From Velocimicrobium porci (lineage in GTDB: Bacteria; Bacillota; Clostridia; Lachnospirales; Lachnospiraceae): DNA of 64,000 nucleotides. Both the position numbers and the translations under genes were made by a program. Each line of letters starts with the position of its first letter. Positions within the stretch are counted from its first letter, which is position 1. The notes under the pieces were generated by a model. It ran no database searches. It had not been told where the DNA came from and worked only from the letters and a program-made list of their open reading frames with translations. Shown here in pieces: positions 35,246-43,463 of this stretch. The DNA is taken from contig NZ_VUMT01000014.1 in assembly GCF_009696045.1 (NCBI RefSeq), positions 1 to 64,000 of the forward strand. The letters run 5' to 3'.

Positions 35246-35302
35246 AAGTATTAAAAGTGTGATACAATGAAAAATAAAATTTCAAAAATGTACATTTTTG
35301 CT

Positions 35303-35335
35303 GTCGTTTCCCTTGTAGGGGATGGGGATTGAAAT
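35303..35335 (+). CRISPR. Solitary type I-C-like CRISPR repeat
   Basis: A 33-bp unit starting GTCGTTTCCCTTG and ending GGGGATTGAAAT has the form of the clostridial I-C repeat family (GTCG.......GTGGATTGAAAT). No second repeat, no spacer and no cas gene is seen in the window. An AT-rich stretch precedes it. Its last bases overlap the start of a 67-bp target duplication (35331-35397). Probably a relic array of one repeat. Confidence 0.6.
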
Positions 35336-35397
35336 CTACAAAATTAGACAAAGGGTATGGTAAATCTTTCCTAATTATAATATAATAGTAACATAAT
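35331..35397. repeat. 67-bp direct repeat, left copy (IS1634-type target duplication)
   Basis: Begins gaaatctacaaaattag and ends aatagtaacataat; identical to 37358-37424, with the IS exactly between. Confidence 0.9.
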
Positions 35398-37357
35398 CCC
35401 GTCTTTGACAGTTATCAAAAGAAAAAATCGCTGTTTCCCTTATATTTACTGGGTTACGGCGATTTTGTCCGTTGTCACGGAGTATGGTATTTTATTTTCG
35501 ACCTTTACTTTCTTTTTGAATTGTTTTCATTTTGCTTTTTGTTATAAATTGATAATCTGTTCGAAAACCACAGGCATCATGCAAAGCGTCCATGATTGGC
35601 TCTCGTTTGTATGTTGGAATAAATCCTTGTTCCTGAACCTCAACAAAATTCATTGTTTTCAAGGCATCTAACAGTTCTTCGCAGGTATAGTTTGAATCAA
35701 GTTTTTTCTCAAGAAAACGATAGATTGTCAGTGCAAGGAAGCAAATCAGAAAATGTGCCTTAATACGGTTTTCTTCTTGCAAATAAACAGGTCTTGCCGA
35801 AAAATCTGTTTTCATGATGCGAAAACATTCTTCGATCTGCCATCTTCCCTCACTGACTTTTAAAATATCACGAACCTCATCCTCTAAAAGATCCGTACAT
35901 ACCGCATAAAGTCCGTCATAGTTAGACTCCTCCGCAATCTTACTTTCATCCAGATAATGGTAGATATCAGCTGCTTTTCCCTCTTTTGCAGCTGCGGTTG
36001 TTCCGATAAAACGTGCTGGATCATTTGGGTTTTTACGGTTCTTTTTTGTATTTCCGGAATCCAGCATCTTTTGTGCACGTTCTATCTGTTTATCACGAAT
36101 GGATTTTTGGTAAAGTGCATACTTAGGAGAGTATGTAATAATTAAACGTTGATGGAGCTTTTTTGTGGTATAGGGTTCATCTTTATAATAAAGCCCTTTA
36201 TCATCCGAAGAAAGTTGTGTGATATCCACAGGTGTATCATCCGAAACTTTTTTAAATCCCTGCATATTCAAAGCCCATTCTTTTTCTTCTTTTTTCAGCT
36301 TTTTCATCGATTGGGTTACGATATATGCTCTTTCTCCCATATGATTGTAACATCGGATGTCTTCAGAACCTAGTCCTGCATCACTGCAATAGATAAATTT
36401 CTGACAGCCAAACTCTCCAAGTACTTTCTTTTCCAAAGGTTTTAATGAGGTCTGCTCATTGGCATTTCTGGGAAACAGAGAGAACGCAAGGGGAATGCCG
36501 TCACCATCCATAAATAAGCCCATTTGAATGATTGGATTTGGTCTGTGTTCTTTGCTTTTTCCATATTTTTTACTGCCGTTTTCCTGCTCGATTTCAAAGT
36601 AATAGTTTGAACAGTCATAGTATAGTATTTTATCGTTTCTGTTACCTAAAAAATGACTGTTTTTATAAACTTCTGCCTGTATGAGATCACATTCACTGCC
36701 AAGAATATCCAATGCACGGTAAACATCGTGAAGTTCATAAGAAGGTTTTTCCAAGAATTCGGAAGCAACTTTGAAAGAAGCACGTTTGCTGGAAGGCTCC
36801 AGAATTCTTGCGTAAATCAAGTCAGAAAGAATGGCATTGATATCATACTTGAATTTATATTTTAATTTTAATTTGCGGCAAATCTTTTCTATATGCATCT
36901 GATAATAGATGTACTGCAAAAAAAGATAACCACCTCGAAAGAAAATCTGTTTTTCATAATCGAGTTGTCTGTTGGCGTGAAAAGTAATCTGTATCCGTTT
37001 GTTTTCCTGTTCCTGCTTATATTTTAATGTTTCAAGTCGGGCTTCTTCTTTCGCCCAGGCCATTACATCATCCCGTGTTGGTCCGTGTTCAAGTAAAAGT
37101 TCTTTTAGAGTTCCGAGCTTTCGAACAATAACGGAAGTACTTGCTCCTTTATCGTTGATATATCCTTTTGAGATATAAAACGATTCGGCATTCTTTGATT
37201 TTGACGTAGTAACCCTCATAAAAAAACGCCTCCTTTACCATATTTTACAAGACATTGCAATAAAATGCAATAGAGTAAAACAAAAAAGTTGACACAAAAA
37301 ACGCAGGTTTCATGCGACCTGCAGGGCTTTTTTGTAGGATTCAACTGTCAAACTCCA
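35398..37357. mobile_element. IS1634-family insertion sequence
   Basis: 1960 bp between the two direct repeats. Ends carry the inverted sequence TTTGACAGTT (35404) / AACTGTCAAA (37343). It contains one transposase gene. An IS of this group producing long target duplications is known (IS1634 of Mycoplasma). Confidence 0.9.
35492..37219 (-). CDS. IS1634-family DDE transposase
   Basis: 575 aa, full length. It shows the family's RNase-H-like features: KILYYDCSNYYFEIEQ (first D), FIYCSDAGLGSEDIRCYNHMGERAYIVTQS (second D) and ESNYDGLYAVCTDLLEDEVRDIL...GRWQIEECFRIMKTDF (catalytic E with YREKG-like helix). No frameshift, so it may be active. Upstream RBS AAAGGAGG on the minus strand. Confidence 0.92.
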   Translation of the reverse strand: MRVTTSKSKNAESFYISKGYINDKGASTSVIVRKLGTLKELLLEHGPTRDDVMAWAKEEARLETLKYKQEQENKRIQITFHANRQLDYEKQIFFRGGYLFLQYIYYQMHIEKICRKLKLKYKFKYDINAILSDLIYARILEPSSKRASFKVASEFLEKPSYELHDVYRALDILGSECDLIQAEVYKNSHFLGNRNDKILYYDCSNYYFEIEQENGSKKYGKSKEHRPNPIIQMGLFMDGDGIPLAFSLFPRNANEQTSLKPLEKKVLGEFGCQKFIYCSDAGLGSEDIRCYNHMGERAYIVTQSMKKLKKEEKEWALNMQGFKKVSDDTPVDITQLSSDDKGLYYKDEPYTTKKLHQRLIITYSPKYALYQKSIRDKQIERAQKMLDSGNTKKNRKNPNDPARFIGTTAAAKEGKAADIYHYLDESKIAEESNYDGLYAVCTDLLEDEVRDILKVSEGRWQIEECFRIMKTDFSARPVYLQEENRIKAHFLICFLALTIYRFLEKKLDSNYTCEELLDALKTMNFVEVQEQGFIPTYKREPIMDALHDACGFRTDYQFITKSKMKTIQKESKGRK

Positions 37358-37424
37358 GAAATCTACAAAATTAGACAAAGGGTATGGTAAATCTTTCCTA
37401 ATTATAATATAATAGTAACATAAT
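37358..37424. repeat. 67-bp direct repeat, right copy
   Basis: Identical to 35331-35397. It carries ATAATATAATAG, likely part of the promoter of the gene at 37448, so the duplication leaves a promoter on both sides of the IS. Confidence 0.9.
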
Positions 37425-37447
37425 TATGCTTAGGGAGGATTATAAAA

Positions 37448-38089
37448 ATGAAATCAAATGTAAAAAAGGTATTGACTATACTACTTATTCTATCAATATT
37501 ACCTTTCCAACAAGTCTTGAATGTACAAGCTAAAGGTGTACCAAAATTAAATAGAACTAGCCTATATTTATCTACAGCAGACACCTATAAACTTAAAGTA
37601 TTAAACACAACAAAAAAAGTAAAGTGGTCATCTTCTAATAAGAGTATTGTGCGAGTAGAAAGCAAGGGTATGGTGTATCCTGTTTGGACTGGTAAAGCAA
37701 CTGTAACAGCTAAAGTTGATGGGAAGACATTGAAATGTACTGTAAATGTTTTAGATCAAGATATATGGTTTAACTCGAACCAAACTGAAAAATCGGAAGC
37801 GTTAAATAATTACCAAGTATGTATAATGCCAAGAACGGAAGCAAAAGTAAGAATAAAAGTAGAAACATGGATAAAAAATAAATTTTATTCGTCAGGTGCA
37901 ATGTACGGAGAAAAAATAGGGAGTACAATAACTATTTCTAATAGTGGAAAATATCACATTAGTGGTACTATTAAAATTGTTTATAAAAATGGATATGAAC
38001 ATCATTGTGTTGTAAATATAACTAATTCTGATTTGAAAGTATTAAAAATAAAAAATTTTAAACTAGGTGAAAAAACGGAATGCTCATAA
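37448..38089 (+). CDS. Secreted Ig-like (BIG2-type) protein
   Basis: 213 aa. Signal peptide (MKSNVKKVLTILLILSILPFQQVLNVQA), then a bacterial Ig-like domain (about 33-103; KLNRTSLYLSTADTYKLKVLNTTKKVKWSSSNKSIV, GKATVTAKVDGKTLKCTVNV) and a β-rich C-terminal part. No anchor motif, so it is exported free or held non-covalently. RBS TAGGGAGGA. The upstream region is similar to that of the pseudogene at 38193. Confidence 0.8.
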   Translation: MKSNVKKVLTILLILSILPFQQVLNVQAKGVPKLNRTSLYLSTADTYKLKVLNTTKKVKWSSSNKSIVRVESKGMVYPVWTGKATVTAKVDGKTLKCTVNVLDQDIWFNSNQTEKSEALNNYQVCIMPRTEAKVRIKVETWIKNKFYSSGAMYGEKIGSTITISNSGKYHISGTIKIVYKNGYEHHCVVNITNSDLKVLKIKNFKLGEKTECS

Positions 38090-38154
38090 ATGCAACAAAA
38101 AACGGATTGAAAGTAGTAAAGGAACAGTTATAAGATAATTATATATAGGCAACT

Positions 38155-38182
38155 AGGACGTTCAGAAATGAGCGTCCTTTTT
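38155..38182 (+). terminator. Terminator after the Ig-like gene
   Basis: AGGACG...CGTCCT stem then TTTTT. Confidence 0.8.
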
Positions 38183-38192
38183 ATATAAAACT

Positions 38193-38640
38193 ATGGTGAA
38201 TCCTTCCTGTATATTGTATAATAGTATCAATATGTTACATAGGGAGGAAAAAGAAGCTAAAAAGATATTAAAAACTTTAGAAAAGTGTAAGGTAACCAAT
38301 ATTACAGAAGCTAATATTAAGAAAAATAGTAAAGAAGAAAATAAAGTATATATACTGCCTGTAGATTACAGAAATGTGTATTTAACTGTAAAAAAGGAAA
38401 TTGCAAACAATAAGATTCGAAAAAGAAGTTTTATATAAAAACAATTTAAAATCGCCTTCGTCCGCAGAGTTTCCAAGTAGTAGTAATTGGTCAGTGTGGG
38501 AAGAAAAAGGTAAGAAATATGTTGATGTAGACAATAGCTTTGGTGCTAATATACAAAGGCAAATTAAGTTTATAATAGAAGATAATTCTATAAAATCATT
38601 TATATTTGACGGAAAAGAAATATTTGCAGGGCATAAATAA
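38193..38640 (+). pseudogene. Frameshifted small protein gene
   Basis: Frame 1 (38193-38438, true start perhaps ATG 38232 after the AGGGAGG region) ends ...YRNVYLTVKKEIANN; frame 2 (38401-38640) continues RFEKEVLYKNNLKSPSSAEFPS...YVDVDNSFGANIQRQIKF. The second part has the 'LKSPSTAxFPS ... VDxxNSFGAxxR' signature of a widespread small domain. The shift occurs near 38405-38420, in an A-rich tract. Could alternatively be a sequencing error. Confidence 0.65.
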
Positions 38641-38734
38641 CCATGTTACAATAGAAGACAAGGAATTATAGTGTATTCATTGTGATACAAAGTTACATGT
38701 GGTTATGCAGCATTTGATTTGGGGAGAAAACATT

Positions 38735-39298
38735 ATGTCTAATACAACTAAATTGGCATTGGAGGCATCGCTTAAGAAACTGTTATTACATAAAAAGATA
38801 GATAAGATAACGATTAATGATTTGACATCTGACTGTGGCATTAGTCGGATGGCATTTTATTACCATTTTAAGGATATTTACGATTTGGTTGAGTGGATAT
38901 GTATAGAAGATGGAAGACGAATCTTACAAGGGAAAAAAAATTATGATACATGGCAGGAGGGAATGGCTCAGGTTTTTGAAGAGGTCGTGGAGAATAAGGC
39001 ATTTATTCTTAATGTGTACAGCTCTGTTAGCAGGGAAAAAATGGAAAGCTATTTATACGAGCTTACATATCGTTTGATTGTCGATGTGGTTGAGGAAAAA
39101 TGCGTAGGAACTGAGTTAGCCAAAGAAGATAAGGCATTTATTGCAGAATTTTATAAGTATGGTTTTGTGGGAATTGTGCTGAACTGGATTGACCGTGGTA
39201 TGAAGGATGACTATAAGAAAATTGTGGAGAGAATGAGCATTACACTTCATGGCAATATTACGAATTCCATTCACAATTTTGAGCAGATAAAGAAGTAG
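38735..39298 (+). CDS. TetR-family regulator (DhaS-like)
   Basis: 187 aa from ATG 38735 (GGGGAG eight bases upstream); the ATG at 38699 lacks an RBS. N-terminal HTH KITINDLTSDCGISRMAFYYHFKDIYDLVEW and a C-terminal ligand domain of the TetR_C_33/DhaS type. It lies just upstream of the oleate hydratase gene, a common pairing that suggests control by fatty acids. A hairpin at 39316-39340 separates the genes. Confidence 0.88.
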   Translation: MSNTTKLALEASLKKLLLHKKIDKITINDLTSDCGISRMAFYYHFKDIYDLVEWICIEDGRRILQGKKNYDTWQEGMAQVFEEVVENKAFILNVYSSVSREKMESYLYELTYRLIVDVVEEKCVGTELAKEDKAFIAEFYKYGFVGIVLNWIDRGMKDDYKKIVERMSITLHGNITNSIHNFEQIKK

Positions 39299-39315
39299 AT
39301 TTTATCAAAATAGGA

Positions 39316-39350
39316 GAAATGATAAGTTTTTTATCATTTCGCTTATTTTG
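39316..39350 (+). terminator. Hairpin between tetR and ohyA
   Basis: GAAATGATAA/TTATCATTTC, then GCTTATTTTG. Weak terminator or operator. Confidence 0.5.
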
Positions 39351-39436
39351 TAAGTAGGATTGTTGATTCTGAAGGTATAAAATAGAAGCATAAAAGACAA
39401 GTGGACAAACCGATAGGAGAAAGGTGGTAATTCTAC

Positions 39437-41416
39437 ATGGCAACAAAAAAGAATATTGGTATTGGGGTAGCAGCAATTGCGGCAGGAGCCGGCGCAACTG
39501 CTGTTGTATTAAAAAATCGTAAAAAGGCAGAAAAAAAAGCGTGTAAAAATTCAAAAGGGGAGTATATTAAGAATCAGGAGTACCGTAATACGGAGAGAGG
39601 AAAATATCAAAAAAATAGTAAAGGAATTTACTATACAAATGGTAACTATGAGGCATTTGCAAGACCTAAGAAACCAGAAGGAGTAGATGATAAAAATGCT
39701 TATATTGTAGGAAGTGGATTGGCTGCACTGGCAGCGGCTTGTTTTCTGGTACGTGATGGTCAGATGCCAGGTTCTCATATTCATATTTTAGAAGCAATGG
39801 ATATTGCTGGTGGTGCATGTGATGGTATTTATGATTCAACAAGGGGTTACGTAATGCGTGGCGGACGTGAAATGGAGAATCATTTCGAATGTCTGTGGGA
39901 TTTGTTCCGGAGTATTCCATCAATAGAAACTCCTGGTGTATCAGTGCTGGATGAGTACTACTGGCTGAATAAGGAAGATCCGAACTACTCTTTGTGCCGT
40001 GCAACGGTGGAACGTGGAAAAGATGCACATACAGATGGTAAATTTAATCTTAGTCAGAAGGGCTGCATGGAGATTATGAAGCTGTTTATGACAAAAGATG
40101 AAGATTTATATGACAAGACGATCGAAGATGTATTTGATGAGGAAGTATTTGATTCTACATTCTGGCTGTATTGGAGAACGATGTTTGCTTTTGAAAACTG
40201 GCATAGTGCTTTAGAAATGAAGCTTTATTTCCAGAGATTTATTCATCATATTGCAGGACTTCCAGACTTTAGTGCATTGAAATTTACAAAATATAATCAA
40301 TATGAATCTTTAATTCTTCCAATGCAAAAATATTTGGAAGATGCAGGAGTTGACTTCCAATTTAATACAGAGGTAACAAATGTAATCTTTGAATTTGAAA
40401 ATAACCGAAAGGTAGCAAAGGCAATTGAATGTAAAGTTGGCGGAGTAGAAAATGGAATTATGCTCACAGAAAATGATCTTGTATTCGTAACAAATGGAAG
40501 CTGTACAGAAGGTACGATATATGGCGATCAAAATCATGCTCCAAATGGAGATGCAGAAGTGAGAACAAGTGGATGTTGGAATTTATGGAAAAATATTGCA
40601 AAACAAGACCCTTCGTTTGGACATCCGGAAAAATTCTGCTCTGATGTATCAAAGACAAATTGGGAATCTGCAACGGTTACGACTTTGGATGACAAGATTA
40701 TCCCATATATCACGAATATATGTAAACGTGATCCAAAGAGTGGAAGGGTAGTAACCGGTGGTATTGTAAGTTGTCAGGATTCCAGCTGGCTGATGAGTTG
40801 GACAATTAACAGACAGGGACAATTTAAGGAACAAGATAAAGATAAAGTATGTGTCTGGGTATATGGGTTATTTACAGATGTACCGGGCGACTTTGTGAAA
40901 AAACCAATGAAGGAATGTACCGGTAAGGAAATTACAGAGGAATGGTTGTATCATTTAGGTGTTCCGGTAGAACAGATTCCGGAACTGGCAGAAAATAGTG
41001 CCGTATGTGTTCCAACGATGATGCCTTATATTACAGCATTTTTCATGCCAAGAACGAAAGGAGATCGTCCTGACGTAATTCCGGATGGATGTGTAAACTT
41101 TGCATTTTTGGGACAATTTACAGAAACACCAAGAGATACTGTATTTACGACAGAATATTCGGTAAGAACTGCTATGGAAGCTGTTTATGGTTTGCTTGGC
41201 GTAGACAGGGGTGTGCCGGAAGTATGGGGTAGTGTTTACGATATCCGTGAATTACTGGAGAGCAGTGTGAAGCTGATGGATGGAAAATCTCCATTAGAAA
41301 TTGAGTTACCGGGTCCGCTTAATGTATTGAAAAAACCTTTACTACATGTAATAAAAGGAACGGTAATTGAAAAAGTATTGCGTGATCATAATGTATTAAA
41401 AGACGGTATGATTTAA
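39437..41416 (+). CDS. ohyA: Oleate hydratase (myosin cross-reactive antigen family)
   Basis: 659 aa. FAD-dependent hydration of the Δ9 double bond of unsaturated fatty acids to 10-hydroxy fatty acids, a detoxification reaction. FAD motif AYIVGSGLAALAAACFL; catalytic loop RGGREMENHFECLWD with the Glu; conserved GQFTETPRDTVFTTEYSVRTAMEAVYGLLG. Unlike the soluble enzymes it begins with a Gly/Ala-rich hydrophobic segment (about residues 7-25, GIGVAAIAAGAGATAVVL) followed by a long basic stretch, which could tether it to the membrane. RBS GGAGAAAGG. Confidence 0.95.
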   Translation: MATKKNIGIGVAAIAAGAGATAVVLKNRKKAEKKACKNSKGEYIKNQEYRNTERGKYQKNSKGIYYTNGNYEAFARPKKPEGVDDKNAYIVGSGLAALAAACFLVRDGQMPGSHIHILEAMDIAGGACDGIYDSTRGYVMRGGREMENHFECLWDLFRSIPSIETPGVSVLDEYYWLNKEDPNYSLCRATVERGKDAHTDGKFNLSQKGCMEIMKLFMTKDEDLYDKTIEDVFDEEVFDSTFWLYWRTMFAFENWHSALEMKLYFQRFIHHIAGLPDFSALKFTKYNQYESLILPMQKYLEDAGVDFQFNTEVTNVIFEFENNRKVAKAIECKVGGVENGIMLTENDLVFVTNGSCTEGTIYGDQNHAPNGDAEVRTSGCWNLWKNIAKQDPSFGHPEKFCSDVSKTNWESATVTTLDDKIIPYITNICKRDPKSGRVVTGGIVSCQDSSWLMSWTINRQGQFKEQDKDKVCVWVYGLFTDVPGDFVKKPMKECTGKEITEEWLYHLGVPVEQIPELAENSAVCVPTMMPYITAFFMPRTKGDRPDVIPDGCVNFAFLGQFTETPRDTVFTTEYSVRTAMEAVYGLLGVDRGVPEVWGSVYDIRELLESSVKLMDGKSPLEIELPGPLNVLKKPLLHVIKGTVIEKVLRDHNVLKDGMI

Positions 41417-41424
41417 TGGAAATG

Positions 41425-41457
41425 AAGACTCCGAAACGAAAGTTTTCGGAGTCTTTA
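41425..41457 (+). terminator. Terminator after ohyA
   Basis: AAGACTCCGAAA/TTTCGGAGTCTT stem. Confidence 0.85.
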
Positions 41458-41460
41458 TTG

Positions 41461-41508
41461 CTTTATAGGAAACTTTGTCTTCTATAAAGCAAAAACGCTC
41501 CGCGAGGA
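41461..41508. repeat. Multi-hairpin dispersed repeat, copy C (partial)
   Basis: CTTTATAGGAAACTT.GTCT.CTATAAAGCAAAAA matches the first hairpin and junction of copy B (49904-49940); it then reads CGCTCCGCGAGG instead of CCTTCCGGGAGG (same pairing, different bases) and diverges. Confidence 0.65.
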
Positions 41509-41609
41509 TGTGCACAGATTTTTTGTTTATAGAGTTGGTTTTGGATGAAAGTGAGGTGAGATTTGAACCATTTGACGATGGAACTCCAATGTAAAAGTTA
41601 CATATATTA

Positions 41610-41810
41610 ATATTAAGATGTTGGGGTCAAAAGATATTTCGACCCCTGATACCTACAGATGACTACGCACTTTGTGCTCCCGTCATCCTAAAAACATTCG
41701 AAATCCGCCCTGTACGGGCTACTTTCTCATGTTTTTGCGGGTCGCAAAGTCATGCTTTTTCATGCCAGCATGAAAAGCATGACCTTTTGACCCTGGTATC
41801 ATATTAAGAT
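41610..41810. mobile_element. MITE-like element with 10-bp target duplication
   Basis: ATATTAAGAT at 41610-41619 and again at 41801-41810 flank 181 bp. The ends carry the inverted repeat GGGTCAAAAG (41624-41633) / CTTTTGACCC (41784-41793), with GATACC/GGTATC just inside or outside. Internally there are further stems (GGGGTC...GACCCC; CATGCTTTTTCATG-CCAG-CATGAAAAGCATG). No ORF. It ends 20 bp before the rubrerythrin start, so it may supply part of that gene's leader. Confidence 0.7.
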
Positions 41811-41829
41811 ATGAATATAAGGGGTTATT

Positions 41830-42369
41830 ATGGAATTTAGAAATAGTAGAACTTATAAGAACTTAATGAAAGCATTCGAAGGAGAATTAAAGGCAAGTAC
41901 AAAATATCGCTTATATGGCGAAAATGCAAAAAAGGAAGGTTATCAGCAGATTGGGAATATATTTGATATGACAGCTAAAAATGAGCAGGAGCATGCAGAA
42001 ATATGGTATAAGCTAATGAATAGTGGCAAAGTTCCGAGTACGTTGTGTAATTTAGTAGAATCATACGAAAGTGAGATTTATGAATGGACGGAGATGTATG
42101 AAAATTATGCCCGTATTGCAGAACAGGAAGGGTATCAGGATATAGCAGACTTATTCCGAATGGTGGGAGAAATTGAGCATCATCACGACTACCGGTTTGA
42201 AGTTTTGGCAGACAATATAAGACATGGAACTGTTTTTTGTAAAAATAAGCAAATAATTTGGGTTTGTTTAAATTGTGGAAATACGTATTATGGGGAGTGT
42301 GCACCTGAAGTATGTCCTGTGTGTGGATATCCGAAAGGATATTATGAGATGTATTGTGAAAACTATTAA
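41830..42369 (+). CDS. rbr: Rubrerythrin
   Basis: 179 aa. Ferritin-like diiron domain (about 1-140) with ExxYG/ExxH ligands (FEGELKASTKY, AKNEQEHAE, VGEIEHHHDYRF), followed by a rubredoxin-like domain with CLNCG...CPVCGYPKGYYE. Reduces hydrogen peroxide in anaerobes. RBS AAGGGG. Single gene; its leader borders a MITE-like element. Confidence 0.93.
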   Translation: MEFRNSRTYKNLMKAFEGELKASTKYRLYGENAKKEGYQQIGNIFDMTAKNEQEHAEIWYKLMNSGKVPSTLCNLVESYESEIYEWTEMYENYARIAEQEGYQDIADLFRMVGEIEHHHDYRFEVLADNIRHGTVFCKNKQIIWVCLNCGNTYYGECAPEVCPVCGYPKGYYEMYCENY

Positions 42370-42487
42370 TTAAAATAGCCAGATGGTTACCACCGATTAC
42401 CAGTGGAAATAGGTTCTCCGATATGATAACATATATTTGTAACATAAATGTAATATTTTCGTAACAAATAAAAGGAGGATATCTTAT

Positions 42488-43267
42488 ATGAGAAATATAA
42501 AAAAATTAACAGTAGTCGGAATTACAGCATTTGCGGTGGCAACAATGATTCCTGTAACGTCAATGGCAGCTCAAAACAATCCAATTTGTAAATTGTATGG
42601 AGTAAACAATCCAACGTTATCACAAAACTGTAAATTAGAAAGTGTAGAAGATGCACTGAAGCAAGTTGTGATAAATGGAAACTGCATTAAGTGGGGAACG
42701 GTTATTATAGGAAATGATAATAACAAACCAGAGTCTGGTGAAGAAAACGGTAATCAGGATACGAATGATAACATTAATAATGAACAAGATACAAACGATG
42801 AACAAAACACAAATAATGAACATGACACAAGCAATGGGCAAAATAACAATGAAACAAATCAAACACCGGAAACTAGCGAAGTAACAGAATCTTATTATGC
42901 AAAGCAGGTGCTTTCACTTGTGAATACAGAGCGTGCCAAGGAAGGATTAGCCCCATTATCTTGGAATACCCAAGTCGCAAAAGCAGCAGGAGTAAGGGCA
43001 GTTGAAATTCAGACGAGTTTTTCTCATACAAGACCAAATGGAAGTAATTTTTCTACTGTATTAAGAGAAAATGGAGTGAACTACCGTGGCACTGGAGAAA
43101 ATATCGCATGGGGGCAGAAAACACCAGAGCAGGTTGTAAATGCATGGATGAATAGTGCTGGGCACAGAGCCAATATTATGAATAAAAATTTCACAACTCT
43201 CGGTGTAGGATATGTACAGAATACAAACGGAACACCATATTGGGTACAATTGTTTACATACGAATAA
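42488..43267 (+). CDS. Secreted SCP/CAP-domain protein (YkwD-like)
   Basis: 259 aa. Signal peptide (1-27, ATMIPVTSMAA), a short N-terminal region with two Cys, a low-complexity Asn/Asp/Glu/Thr linker (about 78-130; repeats of the type NEQDTNDEQNT) and a C-terminal CAP domain (about 138-259; LSLVNTERAKEGLAPLSWN, FSHTRPNG, GENIAWG, MNSAGHRANIMNKNF). Function in bacteria unclear, often linked to spores or cell wall. RBS AAAGGAGG. Confidence 0.9.
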   Translation: MRNIKKLTVVGITAFAVATMIPVTSMAAQNNPICKLYGVNNPTLSQNCKLESVEDALKQVVINGNCIKWGTVIIGNDNNKPESGEENGNQDTNDNINNEQDTNDEQNTNNEHDTSNGQNNNETNQTPETSEVTESYYAKQVLSLVNTERAKEGLAPLSWNTQVAKAAGVRAVEIQTSFSHTRPNGSNFSTVLRENGVNYRGTGENIAWGQKTPEQVVNAWMNSAGHRANIMNKNFTTLGVGYVQNTNGTPYWVQLFTYE

Positions 43268-43335
43268 GAATAGAAAATATTCACAAAAAGTAATTGTAAC
43301 AACTTGTATAAAATCAACAAAAATAGTATTTCTTA

Positions 43336-43364
43336 TTACATTAGCTTGAAAAGAGTGCTATAAT
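43336..43364 (+). promoter_or_regulatory. Promoter of the CarD-family gene
   Basis: TTACAT, 17-bp spacer, TATAAT; predicted transcript start near 43371, giving a leader of about 90 nt. Confidence 0.65.
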
Positions 43365-43380
43365 AATATTAAGTTAACGT

Positions 43381-43430
43381 GTAGTTTGCTTAGCGGAACA
43401 TAAATCCAGTTAATGCAAACTACATTTTTG
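43381..43430 (+). promoter_or_regulatory. Leader hairpin with T-tract before the CarD gene
   Basis: GTAGTTTGC (43381-43389) pairs perfectly with GCAAACTAC (43415-43423), 25-nt loop, then ATTTTTG. Placed between the promoter and RBS, it looks like an attenuator. No known riboswitch recognised. Confidence 0.6.
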
Positions 43431-43463
43431 TATATGTTTTTTTTTTAAGAAAGAAGGGTAGTA

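Noticed and set aside
41551-41590. GGTTCAAATC on the minus strand, resembling a tRNA T-arm
   Set aside because: Flanking bases do not form the 5-bp T-stem or an acceptor stem.
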